DNA from: Polynucleobacter sp. UB-Tiil-W10
GTDB lineage: Bacteria > Pseudomonadota > Gammaproteobacteria > Burkholderiales > Burkholderiaceae
Length of the DNA: 64,000 bases
Direction of reading: 5' to 3'
NCBI RefSeq assembly: GCF_018881605.1
Contig: NZ_JACVPZ010000001.1
Span: 1,674,001 to 1,738,000 of the forward strand
This document shows, piece after piece, positions 51,945-59,794 of the stretch (the stretch's first letter is position 1; every line of letters begins with the position of its first letter). The notes beneath the pieces were generated by a model, which worked only from the letters and a program-made list of their open reading frames with translations, had not been told where the DNA came from and searched no databases. Position numbers and translations under genes: made by a program.

Positions 51945-53357
51945 ATGAACGAGAGTGCAAAAACCCCCATTAGCAAAGAAATAGTGCTCACTCGGCTCAA
52001 GCTGGGTTTAAAGGTATCAACCGTCATTGCTCTAATATTTGTAGCTAGCCTTACAGTGCTAGGTTTAATGAGCTGGAATAGTGAATCGAACCTTTATCAA
52101 ACTAAGGTAGTAAATCAGCATAAGGTCGGCTTCTGTAAGGCCATTAATCGTTATCCCGATGGCACCGACTTTACGCTAGAGATTGCTTCCCTTTATGGCG
52201 AGCAGACTGAACAGTGGGTAGGCTGGAAATATGCCAAGGATTTTCAGTATTGCAACACTAACCCCTATTTATCTGGCAATACCTACGCTAGTTGTTATTT
52301 TGCAAGGCAGCAGTTGCTGCAGTTTTTTGAATGCCTAGATCCTCCTTTATCCATTGGCGAGACACTAACCAATCTTTTTGCGCGCGTTTGGATCTTGGCT
52401 CTTTTGGGCGCATTTATTATTAGTTTGCTTCCCATTACATTTTTATTGTTTGCTCGCCTATTGCGCTCAGGGATCCTAATGGAAAAGCACCCCGGTTGGC
52501 GTCGAATCCAAATTGTGATTGCTGGTTTGGTGTTGTTAATTGGGGTAATTCGCGCATTCGTTCGTCTCAATAATTGGCGAAATACTTTTATAGAAGATGT
52601 GGCTATTTCCGTTTTGCTTGCACTTTGCAGTTGGGTAGGATTTTTATTGGCGCGCCTGGTAATGCGTTGGCTAAAAGAAGGCTTTGAGGTTACTGAAAAC
52701 GCTGTAATCCCAAAGACAGTTTCGGAAATCTCTCCAACTTCTGTGGAGTCAGCAAAACAAACTAAGCCAGAAATTCCCATGAGCTTAGCCCCATTTTGGC
52801 CAAGATTGTGGGCCAGAATTATTGATATATTTATTGTCTCTTTGGTCGCTGGATTAATCGATTTGCCTGGACTGGTGTTGGCGTTGCTAATTCCGGCAGA
52901 TATGACGATGCTCTTGTTGGTCAACGAGACGCTTGCCAGTTTGCTTTGGCTATCATTATTTCTCTATTGGTATGACAGCTATATGCACTATAAATTTCAG
53001 GCGACGATTGGTAAGCTTGCCCTGGGTATACGGGTAGTAAACAAAAACTACGAGCCCATGAGTTTGTCTGAGTCCAAATCCCGCGCTTATCTCTTGCTTT
53101 CTAAAGGGCTGGTTTTCATGTTGTTTTATCCTTTAATTCAAATTTTTAATGCTTGGCAGGCTAAAAAAGCGTTGGACAACGGCCAGTCTGTTGCGTGGGA
53201 TTGCTCAGGTACGGTTGTGGAGCAAAAACACATCAGCAAAACAAGATTGGTAGCTGTTGCAGTATTGGCTATGAGTCTGCTGCTTACGCAATTGGTCTTA
53301 CAACGCATCCAAAAGGATCTAACAAGGCAGGAAATCAGATCATCCGTTATGCGTTGA
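51945..53357 (+). CDS. RDD family membrane protein
   Basis: About 470 residues. The N-terminal half has three or four membrane helices and an extracytoplasmic loop with several Cys (FCKAIN, YCNTNPY, SCYFARQ, FECLDPP), not recognised. The C-terminal part is an RDD domain: PFWPRLWARIIDIF, the Asp in IDIFIV and TIGKLALGIRVVNK, followed by a final short membrane helix. ATG 51945 is preferred to the TTG three bases earlier. TATACT lies 7 nt upstream with no Shine-Dalgarno sequence. RDD proteins have been linked to ion or osmotic transport; role here unknown. Confidence 0.8.
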   Translation: MNESAKTPISKEIVLTRLKLGLKVSTVIALIFVASLTVLGLMSWNSESNLYQTKVVNQHKVGFCKAINRYPDGTDFTLEIASLYGEQTEQWVGWKYAKDFQYCNTNPYLSGNTYASCYFARQQLLQFFECLDPPLSIGETLTNLFARVWILALLGAFIISLLPITFLLFARLLRSGILMEKHPGWRRIQIVIAGLVLLIGVIRAFVRLNNWRNTFIEDVAISVLLALCSWVGFLLARLVMRWLKEGFEVTENAVIPKTVSEISPTSVESAKQTKPEIPMSLAPFWPRLWARIIDIFIVSLVAGLIDLPGLVLALLIPADMTMLLLVNETLASLLWLSLFLYWYDSYMHYKFQATIGKLALGIRVVNKNYEPMSLSESKSRAYLLLSKGLVFMLFYPLIQIFNAWQAKKALDNGQSVAWDCSGTVVEQKHISKTRLVAVAVLAMSLLLTQLVLQRIQKDLTRQEIRSSVMR

Positions 53358-53404
53358 GCTTGACTGAATCGCAAGAAGCTTCTTTAAATTAAATATGCCC
53401 ATCC

Positions 53405-54253
53405 ATGATTGAATATATTGAACTTATACCAGCAGCTTTTTGGGGCGTTGTGGCCGGCTCATTTTTTTCCATTCTTGGGGTGTGGCTCACAAACCGCTCT
53501 AGTGATGGACGTTTATTAAAGCAGCTTGATTATGACCGTGAGGCTAAATCAAAAGAGCGTGAATTAACGCTGAAAAAAGATGTTTATTTATCTGCTGCCG
53601 AGGCAATTTCCCTTGGCATTTCAGTTACAGGGAATTTCGCTAATTTTGAAATACATGATGAGGCGGTGGTAAAGCCTTATACAGAAAAGTCATCAGTCAT
53701 TGCAAAGGTGCATGTCATTGGTGGTTTTGAAACCATCAAAGCTTTAAACAACTTAACTAATGAATTGTCCTCAATCTATTTCATTCTATTTGCAGAAAGG
53801 GCAAAAATTTCAAAAGATAAAGTTGAAAAAGATATCTTGTTAAAAAACATCGACTATTACAGCAGGCAAAGAGATGGCACCTTAGAGATGATGAAACAAT
53901 TTAATCTAGGTGGATCTAAAGATCCTGAAATATGGAAAGTACTTCAGAGTAACTATCAGTTTGAGTCTGATTACGTCCAAAACTCGGTAGCTCAGCATGG
54001 CGTTCTTAGTAAACAGTTTTCCCAAAAGCAATTGATTTTCATGAAACAATGCATCGAATACGCCCAAAAGGCTAGCGTACTTATTCCACCTTTATTGCTT
54101 GCAGTTCGCAAGGAGCTGGATTTGCCTTTAGATGAAAAAGCTTATCAAGAGGCGGTTAATGAGGGTATATCCAAGCAGATTTTGGCGGTGGATAAATTTG
54201 TTAAGGAGTGTACTGTCAACTTTGATTTGACTGCTCCCGAATCAAGACCCTAG
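53405..54253 (+). CDS. Membrane-anchored protein of unknown function
   Basis: 282 residues, not recognised. One N-terminal membrane helix (about 8-30), a charged, probably coiled-coil stretch (RLLKQLDYDREAKSKERELTLKKD, described here only as residues 36-60) and a helical soluble domain to the end. The topology suggests a short outer end and a cytoplasmic helical body. It is convergent with the SIR2-like gene, 47 nt apart, without a strong terminator between. AT-rich, few homologue-like motifs; probably an accessory gene. Confidence 0.7.
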   Translation: MIEYIELIPAAFWGVVAGSFFSILGVWLTNRSSDGRLLKQLDYDREAKSKERELTLKKDVYLSAAEAISLGISVTGNFANFEIHDEAVVKPYTEKSSVIAKVHVIGGFETIKALNNLTNELSSIYFILFAERAKISKDKVEKDILLKNIDYYSRQRDGTLEMMKQFNLGGSKDPEIWKVLQSNYQFESDYVQNSVAQHGVLSKQFSQKQLIFMKQCIEYAQKASVLIPPLLLAVRKELDLPLDEKAYQEAVNEGISKQILAVDKFVKECTVNFDLTAPESRP

Positions 54254-54300
54254 AGTGTGCACATAATTGGGGATTATGTAAATTAGATGCGCTTTCCTTG

Positions 54301-55374
54301 TTATATACCGATAAGGTCACAAATTTTCTCAAACTCCTCCTCAAAACGGCCATCTAAAATGAGATCCTCTGAAGTTCTATTTAATGACTGAGACCATTCT
54401 TTAAATTGAAGGGCACCGTTAGATCCACTGCAATAGATCAGCTTTGAATGAGTGCTTCCAAGTGTCCCCCATATATGCGAATCACCAGGCCTAGGCTTAA
54501 TTCCAATTACATATATTTCTTTCGCTGCTTCACATAATGCGGACCACTTTTGTTTTTGTTCATCTATGAAATTGACGCCAGAAGTTACCCTTTTGTATGG
54601 TTCAAAATAGCTCATGACTGGCGGAAATGAATCGTGAGCTAATTTGTAGTTAAATTGTGACCTATCATTAATTGAGTAAATAAGCCCAGTGGTAGTGACA
54701 CCTGTTCCTGGAAATTCTGCGCCAAGTGTATCTGTTGTGGCGCCGTCACAAAATATGTTGCAGCATCCATGAGGTAGACATATTTCTAGATCTTGCCCGG
54801 TGTCAGCTATAGCTAGCTCTAGTAATCTTTCATAGTTAAGTGATGCCAGTCCTATTGATTGCTCTGTGTTCTTTAGTCTTTCGCAGAATTTCCTATATAA
54901 GTTTTGCGTATCTGGGGCGTATTGAAAAAAGAAGGCCGCCATTGATTTTTGCAGAGGGGGTAGCTTATTGTTATCAAATTGAGCTAGCCTCATCATCCCA
55001 CTCTCAAAATCCCCCTGAAAGACAGTTTTTTGTGAATCGGGAATGCTGCCCCAGCCGACTGGATCAAAGTTGGCGAGTTCGCCAAATAAATTTTCTCCTA
55101 TTGGGGGTGCGTTAACCTTGGTGGATCCAGCGCTTGCACCGGCGCCAAAAATAATGACTTTGGCAGGTCTGTTAGGGTGGGTCGGATTAGGTATTCTTTG
55201 CAGTGGACTATTGCAATTGGGGCAAGATTCCGCTGGCATTTGGTTTGATGAAATGCGCATGCGAGTGCCGGAATTTATCCGCAAACTTTGTCCACTCATG
55301 ACCGTTGTTCCGCTTCTTGTGGGTTGAGAGCTTGATAAGTATTTTCGTTTACAAGTTCCACAGGCTGGTCTCAT
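54301..55374 (-). CDS. SIR2-like domain protein with N-terminal CxxC pairs
   Basis: 357 residues. The N-terminal 60 residues hold two CxxC pairs (Cys5/Cys8 and Cys51/Cys54), a possible zinc ribbon. From residue 71 a SIR2-like NAD-binding fold is suggested by VIIFGAGASAG (73-83), SLNYERLLE (178-186), PHG (201-203, place of the catalytic His) and VIGIKPRPGDSHIW (289-302). SIR2-like NADases kill or arrest phage-infected cells in several defence systems; that role is only an inference here. AGGAG lies 5 nt before the ATG, a good start. No partner gene is co-oriented. Confidence 0.7.
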   Translation of the reverse strand: MRPACGTCKRKYLSSSQPTRSGTTVMSGQSLRINSGTRMRISSNQMPAESCPNCNSPLQRIPNPTHPNRPAKVIIFGAGASAGSTKVNAPPIGENLFGELANFDPVGWGSIPDSQKTVFQGDFESGMMRLAQFDNNKLPPLQKSMAAFFFQYAPDTQNLYRKFCERLKNTEQSIGLASLNYERLLELAIADTGQDLEICLPHGCCNIFCDGATTDTLGAEFPGTGVTTTGLIYSINDRSQFNYKLAHDSFPPVMSYFEPYKRVTSGVNFIDEQKQKWSALCEAAKEIYVIGIKPRPGDSHIWGTLGSTHSKLIYCSGSNGALQFKEWSQSLNRTSEDLILDGRFEEEFEKICDLIGI

Positions 55375-55564
55375 GGTAGCTCCTATTATGTTGGTGTTTA
55401 TTTATATTGCCACCGTTTCTGAGGGTTCATGAAATCCCTGTAATTCCCTGTTCTTATTTCTTCAATTTCACTAGATAGAAGGGTTAATAAAGGGTTTGCG
55501 GTTAACTTTAAGAAAAATCAGATTAATCTTTACCAAAATACCCAGTAAATTTCCCTGTTATTAG

Positions 55565-55683
55565 GGTGGGGTGCTGAGACAAAATGGGCTTAGACTGCCC
55601 CCACCGCCATCACTTTTGGCATTTTTTCCACTTTTTACTATATGCAACAAAGACTTAGCCCCTTAACTGGGGCTTTTTCTTTA
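55565..55683 (+). ncRNA. Candidate small RNA: hairpin followed by an orphan terminator
   Basis: GGTGGGG (55565-55571) pairs with CCCCACC (55599-55605), with an inner CTGAG/CTTAG helix (55574/55589). Fifty nt further, AGCCCC/GGGGCT with a 6-nt loop and TTTTTCTTT (55657-55683) is a good intrinsic terminator. No plus-strand gene lies upstream that would need it, so a short non-coding transcript is the simplest explanation. Promoter not identified. Confidence 0.4.
55657..55683 (+). terminator. Orphan intrinsic terminator
   Basis: Six-bp stem AGCCCC/GGGGCT with loop TTAACT and a T-rich tail; see the candidate small RNA spanning it. Confidence 0.75.
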
Positions 55684-55838
55684 ATACTCCCGCTTACCAG
55701 TACGCTTACCACTCAAACAATATTTGATTCCAGACATGTGGCTAATGCAGTGGAAGCTATGAATCTCTTATTTCACTAAAAGATTAATAGAGCTTGCTTG
55801 CTGCGCAGATAGGCAATAAGCAAAATAGAATTTAAGAC

Positions 55839-56021
55839 TTAATTTTCTAAGTCTTCACTGCCTTCATCAATCTTGTAATGAAACTCTGGTTTTTTAGTAG
55901 CTGCTGCCACCGCTTTGCTTTTATCTACATGCGCTGCATCAGTTAAGTAGCACCACCCAAAAAATGGGATTGGTTCTTGTGCCGCTTTTTCTCTGTCTTC
56001 AGTGGTAAATGTGGTCATCAT
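55839..56021 (-). CDS. Small hypothetical protein (60 residues)
   Basis: MMTTFTTEDREKAAQEP begins a soluble, Ala/Glu/Lys-rich protein with one aromatic patch (IPFFGWCYLTD); no family recognised. Two adjacent ATGs (56021, 56018) follow GGGGGC, a possible weak Shine-Dalgarno sequence. The frame is open back to a TTG at 56030. The inverted-repeat element at 56042-56118 sits just before the start and may be its leader. Real but unproven gene. Confidence 0.5.
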   Translation of the reverse strand: MMTTFTTEDREKAAQEPIPFFGWCYLTDAAHVDKSKAVAAATKKPEFHYKIDEGSEDLEN

Positions 56022-56041
56022 TGCCCCCAAAATTAAGGAAT

Positions 56042-56118
56042 AGTTACTTATGGGCTGTTAGAGCAAGCTGAGGAGACCGGAAAGGAGCAGATTTGCTCTT
56101 CATCTCCCATAAGTAGCT
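56042..56118. ncRNA. Long inverted repeat with nested stem, candidate structured RNA
   Basis: Outer arms AGTTACTTATGGG (56042-56054) and CCCATAAGTAGCT (56106-56118) pair over 13 bp with one G-U pair on the plus strand; inner arms AGAGCAA (56060-56066) and TTGCTCT (56093-56099) pair perfectly. The loop carries AGGAG twice (56071 and 56083). On the minus strand the single imperfect pair becomes A-C, so plus-strand RNA folds slightly better, although the nearest start codon is on the minus strand. Confidence 0.5.
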
Positions 56119-56133
56119 TTCAGTGTGGGCTGA

Positions 56134-56265
56134 TTAATGTGACATTTCTATCTCAGATTGAAATATTTTTTGATAAATTTTAAGAGGTGAAATTGTCATA
56201 TTTGGGCTTGATAACAAGACCTCAAATGTGACAATGACATTTAAAAATTCATATAGCTGTCATAT
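56134..56265. promoter_or_regulatory. Cluster of TGTCAYAT-like motifs upstream of the lipid locus
   Basis: Five copies on either strand: ATGTGACAT near 56136, TTGTCATAT at 56193, AAATGTGACA at 56224, ATGACAT at 56234, CTGTCATAT near 56254. Two of them form an imperfect inverted repeat (ATTGTCATATTTG with CAAATGTGACAAT, 56192-56235). Similar sites occur at 58051-58090 and 60489-60536. Confidence 0.5.
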
Positions 56266-56317
56266 AAAAAGAAGAGCATCACAGTCAAGTTCAATGGCAA
56301 ATTGAAGGAGATAGGAA

Positions 56318-56560
56318 ATGCTTGATCAAAACCTAAATGACAAGGTTATTCATTTAAGAAGAATGGCTGCAGGGCATTTTCAAAAAGCAGCATGGAATCA
56401 ATTATTGGCTTTAGATAATTATCAAAAGAATAATCTCTTAGCTGCTGAACGTTTTGCCCAACTCTCTTTTGATGATCAGATGAATGGGGTGGAGTGCGCA
56501 GAACTGGCCGATGCTGAGTCACTGGTATTGCTAGATCTCAATATTAAGGGAGGATATTGA
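56318..56560 (+). CDS. Small helical hypothetical protein
   Basis: 80 residues, soluble and predicted helical (MLDQNLNDKVIHLRRMAAGH...AERFAQLSFDD); no family recognised. AAGGAGA lies 7 nt before the ATG, a strong start. Its stop overlaps the TTG start of the next gene, so they are translationally coupled, and the role may relate to the secreted SRPBCC protein. Preceded by the TGTCAYAT motif cluster. Confidence 0.75.
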   Translation: MLDQNLNDKVIHLRRMAAGHFQKAAWNQLLALDNYQKNNLLAAERFAQLSFDDQMNGVECAELADAESLVLLDLNIKGGY

Positions 56561-57165
56561 ATATTGCCAATTCATTATCCTGGCTCGCCAGCTCTATTGT
56601 GAAGAAAACATTTCTTTTATGTTTGCTAATAGGGAGCCAATCTTGTTTTGCAGTCACAGAGCCACCCCCTTATGATTTGCAGGTATCTATAGAAAAAGCG
56701 GGAGCAGCTTTTAAGGTACAGGCAAGCTACTTAGCGCCAGTTAGCCAGTGCGAGGCATATACCTTTTTGACAGATTATGAGGACGTAAAAACAACTCCGG
56801 GAATTGTTGAATCTAAGATACGCAGAAGAAATGGCAATAAGGTTACTGTTGAAAGGCTCATTGAGGAGCGGGTTTTATTATTCCCCATTCAACTGCGTTA
56901 TGAATTAGAGTTTACGGAGCTACCTCAGCAGGGTCTAAATTTTATGCAGATTAAAGGCGATAACAAAGCCTTTTCTGGGACATGGCGACTGCATACCAAT
57001 GAGAAGGGTGTGCTGGTGCGATATTCCGGCATCATGGAGCCAGATTCTGTCATTCCAAATGGGGTCATAGAATATTTCATGAGAAATAATATTCGGAAGG
57101 GTTTTGAAATGATGGCTGAGGGGATGGAGCGCAGCCGCGACACTCTGAGTTTGGCCTGTAAATAG
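56557..57165 (+). CDS. Secreted SRPBCC/polyketide-cyclase-like protein
   Basis: 202 residues with a signal peptide (KKTFLLCLLIGSQSCFA) and an SRPBCC (START-like) lipid-binding fold: QCEAYTFLTDYEDVKTTPGIV, RLIEERVLLFPIQLRYELEF and a C-terminal helix GFEMMAEGMERS. Likely binds a hydrophobic ligand in the periplasm. Start TTG 56557 overlaps the previous stop and has GGGAGG just upstream; GTG 56599 would give a shorter classical signal (MKKTFLL). Placed next to phospholipid genes. Confidence 0.8.
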   Translation: MNIANSLSWLASSIVKKTFLLCLLIGSQSCFAVTEPPPYDLQVSIEKAGAAFKVQASYLAPVSQCEAYTFLTDYEDVKTTPGIVESKIRRRNGNKVTVERLIEERVLLFPIQLRYELEFTELPQQGLNFMQIKGDNKAFSGTWRLHTNEKGVLVRYSGIMEPDSVIPNGVIEYFMRNNIRKGFEMMAEGMERSRDTLSLACK

Positions 57166-57166
57166 C

Positions 57167-58057
57167 CTATCTTTCTAGCGAGTATTCAAATAAAGCTTCA
57201 CCCATACGAATGTGGTCGCCTAAATTAAAGCATGGTAGCAGGCGATAATTTTTTGGAGCAAAAACAATAATAGTTGAGCCATGCTGAAACCAGCCTAATT
57301 CCTCTCCGCGAGTGACGGCAACATCACAGTCAATCTCATTGGGGCCTTTGTACTGTAAATGGAAGAGGAGATTAATACAGTGCATTCGGATGCTCGCAAC
57401 AAGAATGGCGGCTACAGGTACTAGGGTCAGAGTTTTATTTTCAGCGCTGTTATCTGGATGGTCTATTTCACATTCAATTACGGCTCTTTCATTCTTGCAA
57501 AAGAGTCGTTCAACTCGCTTTAGTGCAATCGGGTTGACATTCCAAGTATCACCAGAGATATAAGTGATTTTTCTGATCCGCATTGCCGTTGGAGCATGAA
57601 ATCGGTGGTACATGCTTGAAGTGAGTCGTAAGGTTACATATTCACATCCCTCATAACTCTTGGCTAAGCTCTTGTTGGGAATTAGGTCTTCTAGGTCGTA
57701 AGGAAAGCCCTTGGCTTGAAAAATTTCACCATTGCTCACTCTCCCGAATGCTCCTATCAGAGCATCACACGGGCTCACTAGACTATTGAAGTTCTGATTA
57801 ATCGGTCTTGCATTGGGCTTCAGTTCACGCGTAAAGCAGGCATGCATACTTTTAAAGTGCTGACTCTTCGCTTCCGATAAATCAAGTGCAGAAAAGAATT
57901 TCCAAACCTGGATAGAGATATAGGCAATCACAGGGTTTTCAATTTGACTAAACCAGCCAATAAAGCGAGTAAGCGTATTGCGGGGGATGCGATTAGTCAG
58001 AAGGAAATTGAGGTCTTCCTGGGACAGAATGCTTTGGATAGTTTTTTTCATTGACAT
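57167..58057 (-). CDS. Phosphatidylserine decarboxylase-related protein
   Basis: 296 residues. PSD proteins cleave themselves at a Gly-Ser bond to make the pyruvoyl group; the motif here is QHGST (Ser261) in WFQHGSTIIVFAP instead of the usual LGST. YHRFHAPTA and SPCDALIGAFG are conserved PSD text. It should produce phosphatidylethanolamine, or decarboxylate another amino-acid lipid. A housekeeping psd may exist elsewhere. Start ATG 58057 (or 58051) is preferred to TTG 58090, which lies in a TTGACA promoter-like element. Divergent from the aminotransferase gene. Confidence 0.85.
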   Translation of the reverse strand: MSMKKTIQSILSQEDLNFLLTNRIPRNTLTRFIGWFSQIENPVIAYISIQVWKFFSALDLSEAKSQHFKSMHACFTRELKPNARPINQNFNSLVSPCDALIGAFGRVSNGEIFQAKGFPYDLEDLIPNKSLAKSYEGCEYVTLRLTSSMYHRFHAPTAMRIRKITYISGDTWNVNPIALKRVERLFCKNERAVIECEIDHPDNSAENKTLTLVPVAAILVASIRMHCINLLFHLQYKGPNEIDCDVAVTRGEELGWFQHGSTIIVFAPKNYRLLPCFNLGDHIRMGEALFEYSLER

Positions 58058-58090
58058 AATTTTGTCAAACAAATGAAGTAAAAGTGTCAA
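58051..58090. promoter_or_regulatory. TTGACA/TGTCAA inverted repeat between psd-like and aminotransferase genes
   Basis: TTGACA-N6-TGTCAA at 58051-58068 and a third TGTCAA at 58085-58090 in the short divergent spacer. Related to the TGTCAYAT sites at 56.2 and 60.5 kb. Confidence 0.45.
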
Positions 58091-58111
58091 GAAAGATCAA
58101 TTGGAGTATTT

Positions 58112-59794
58112 ATGAATAGTTGGATCGCACTAAGTATATTCGGAGCAGGGATTGGAGTGTGGATTGCTCGTAAGGTCTATACAAGATTACAGCTATCTAA
58201 GGCCAAGCATCCCTCTCTGGCTGGACACTCTCGCATGGCAAAGAGGGTAGCCCGTTTAATCCCTTTTTACTCCTTTAATCGAGAGACCTTTTTTAAAGTC
58301 GATGGTGCGCCAGAAAATATCGCCTCCTTAAGAGAGTCTGGTTTTATGCGCTTAGCGCATATCTATCAAGAGCGTTTTGCAAAATCGGTTGCCTTGACAA
58401 ATCAGGCAGCTAAAAACATATCAGATCTGCAATTCACAGGTAGGTATCGAGTACCCTTTCAATTTAGCCCTTTTGTTAGCGAGCATTTGAAATCTGGCAG
58501 CTTTATGCAGTCGTCATCTGGAGTTACCTTGACTGATCTAGATGGCAATGTCTTTTATGACTTAACCGGGTCATATGGCGTCAATGTTCTCGGGTATGAC
58601 TTTTATAAAAAATCCATTGAAGATGGGGCCAAACGTGTTTCTGAGCTGGGGCCTGTCTTAGGGTTTTACAACCCAATTGTTGCTGACAATGTAAAACGTT
58701 TGACGGCCATTTCAGGATTAGATGAAATATCCTTTCATATGTCTGGTACGGAGGCTGTAATGCAGGCGGTGCGCTTGGCTCGTTACCATACAAAGCGTAG
58801 CCATGTGGTGCGGTTTAATGGCGCCTATCACGGTTGGTGGGAAGATGTTCAGCCTGGCATAGGCAATCCACTTCCTCCCCGGGAAACCTACACACTCAAG
58901 GAGATGGATCAAGATACCTTGCGTGTGCTTCGCAATCGAAAAAATATTGCTTGTGTATTAGTGAATCCATTGCAGGCTATGCATCCGAATAAAGGGGCGC
59001 CCGGTGACTCATCTCTCTTAGATAGCTCGCGTACTGCGCATTATGATCGCGCCGCCTATACCAAATGGCTCCATGAATTAAGAGAAGTTTGCACAAATAA
59101 TGGAATTGTTCTCATTTTTGATGAGGTATTCGTCGGATTTCGTTTGGCACAGGGAGGCGCTCAAGAGTACTTTGGCGTACGGGCTGACATGGTGACTTAC
59201 GGTAAAACCTTAGGCGGTGGATTACCGATTGGTGTAGTGTGCGGACGTAGTGATTTAATGAAGCGGTTTAGAGAAGAAAAGCCAGCTGACATCTGTTTTG
59301 CAAGGGGGACTTTTAACTCGCACCCCTATGTCATGGGGGCGATGCAAGTATTTTTAGAGCAACTTGAAACTCCAGCTATCAAAAAAATGTATGAAGATTT
59401 AGATGAAGTTTGGAATCGTCGCGCTAATCTCTTTAATGAAAAATTAATTTCATTAGATTTGCCAGTTAGGGTTGCGAATATGTCTAGTATTTGGACCGTC
59501 TATTTCACGGAGCCAAGTCGCTACAACTGGATGTTTCAGTACTACTTAAAGGAACAAGGCCTAGCACTAAGCTGGATTGGAACAGGGAGATTTATCTTCA
59601 GTCTAAACTATAGCGATGAAGACATGCTAGCCGTTCTAGAGCGCTTTATTGCCGCAGCCCAATCCATGAAGCAGGATGCTTGGTGGTGGAATGGAAACGG
59701 GCTAAGCAATAAAGCGATTAAACGTCAAATTTTCAAAGAGATGCTATTCGGAAGAAGAAACAACCGATATGCATCTGCATTAGGAGTTGATTGA
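58112..59794 (+). CDS. Membrane-anchored class III aminotransferase
   Basis: 560 residues. An N-terminal membrane helix (about 5-20) and a basic region precede a PLP class III aminotransferase most like glutamate-1-semialdehyde aminomutase: SGTEAVMQAVRLAR (211-224), GAYHGWW (237-243), IFDEVFVGFR with Asp337, and Lys365 in TYGKTLGGGLPIG as Schiff-base lysine. The anchor and about 100 extra N-terminal residues are unusual, and a GSA aminomutase role is unlikely here. Close to lipid genes, it may aminate a lipid-linked or acyl ketone/aldehyde. GGAG precedes the start. Confidence 0.85.
   Translation: MNSWIALSIFGAGIGVWIARKVYTRLQLSKAKHPSLAGHSRMAKRVARLIPFYSFNRETFFKVDGAPENIASLRESGFMRLAHIYQERFAKSVALTNQAAKNISDLQFTGRYRVPFQFSPFVSEHLKSGSFMQSSSGVTLTDLDGNVFYDLTGSYGVNVLGYDFYKKSIEDGAKRVSELGPVLGFYNPIVADNVKRLTAISGLDEISFHMSGTEAVMQAVRLARYHTKRSHVVRFNGAYHGWWEDVQPGIGNPLPPRETYTLKEMDQDTLRVLRNRKNIACVLVNPLQAMHPNKGAPGDSSLLDSSRTAHYDRAAYTKWLHELREVCTNNGIVLIFDEVFVGFRLAQGGAQEYFGVRADMVTYGKTLGGGLPIGVVCGRSDLMKRFREEKPADICFARGTFNSHPYVMGAMQVFLEQLETPAIKKMYEDLDEVWNRRANLFNEKLISLDLPVRVANMSSIWTVYFTEPSRYNWMFQYYLKEQGLALSWIGTGRFIFSLNYSDEDMLAVLERFIAAAQSMKQDAWWWNGNGLSNKAIKRQIFKEMLFGRRNNRYASALGVD

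Larger units (their letters stand above)
55375..55838. other. Long AT-rich spacer without a recognisable gene
   Basis: 464 nt between the SIR2-like gene and a small minus-strand ORF. It contains AAATCCCTGTAATTCCCTG (55432-55450), TTTCCCTGTTATTAGGG (55550-55566), the hairpin at 55565-55605 and a terminator at 55657-55683. No coding frame of notable length was seen; the SIR2-like promoter must lie in the left part. Confidence 0.6.

Noticed and set aside
52295..52924. 209-codon minus-strand frame inside the RDD gene
   Set aside because: It opposes a membrane protein with clear hydrophobic periodicity and RDD motifs; composition (Ser/Asn/Lys-rich) is typical of antisense of membrane codons.
55565..55605. 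3' end of a tmRNA or a degraded tRNA
   Set aside because: There is no CCA end, no T loop (TTCRANY) and no acceptor stem; only a plain hairpin remains.
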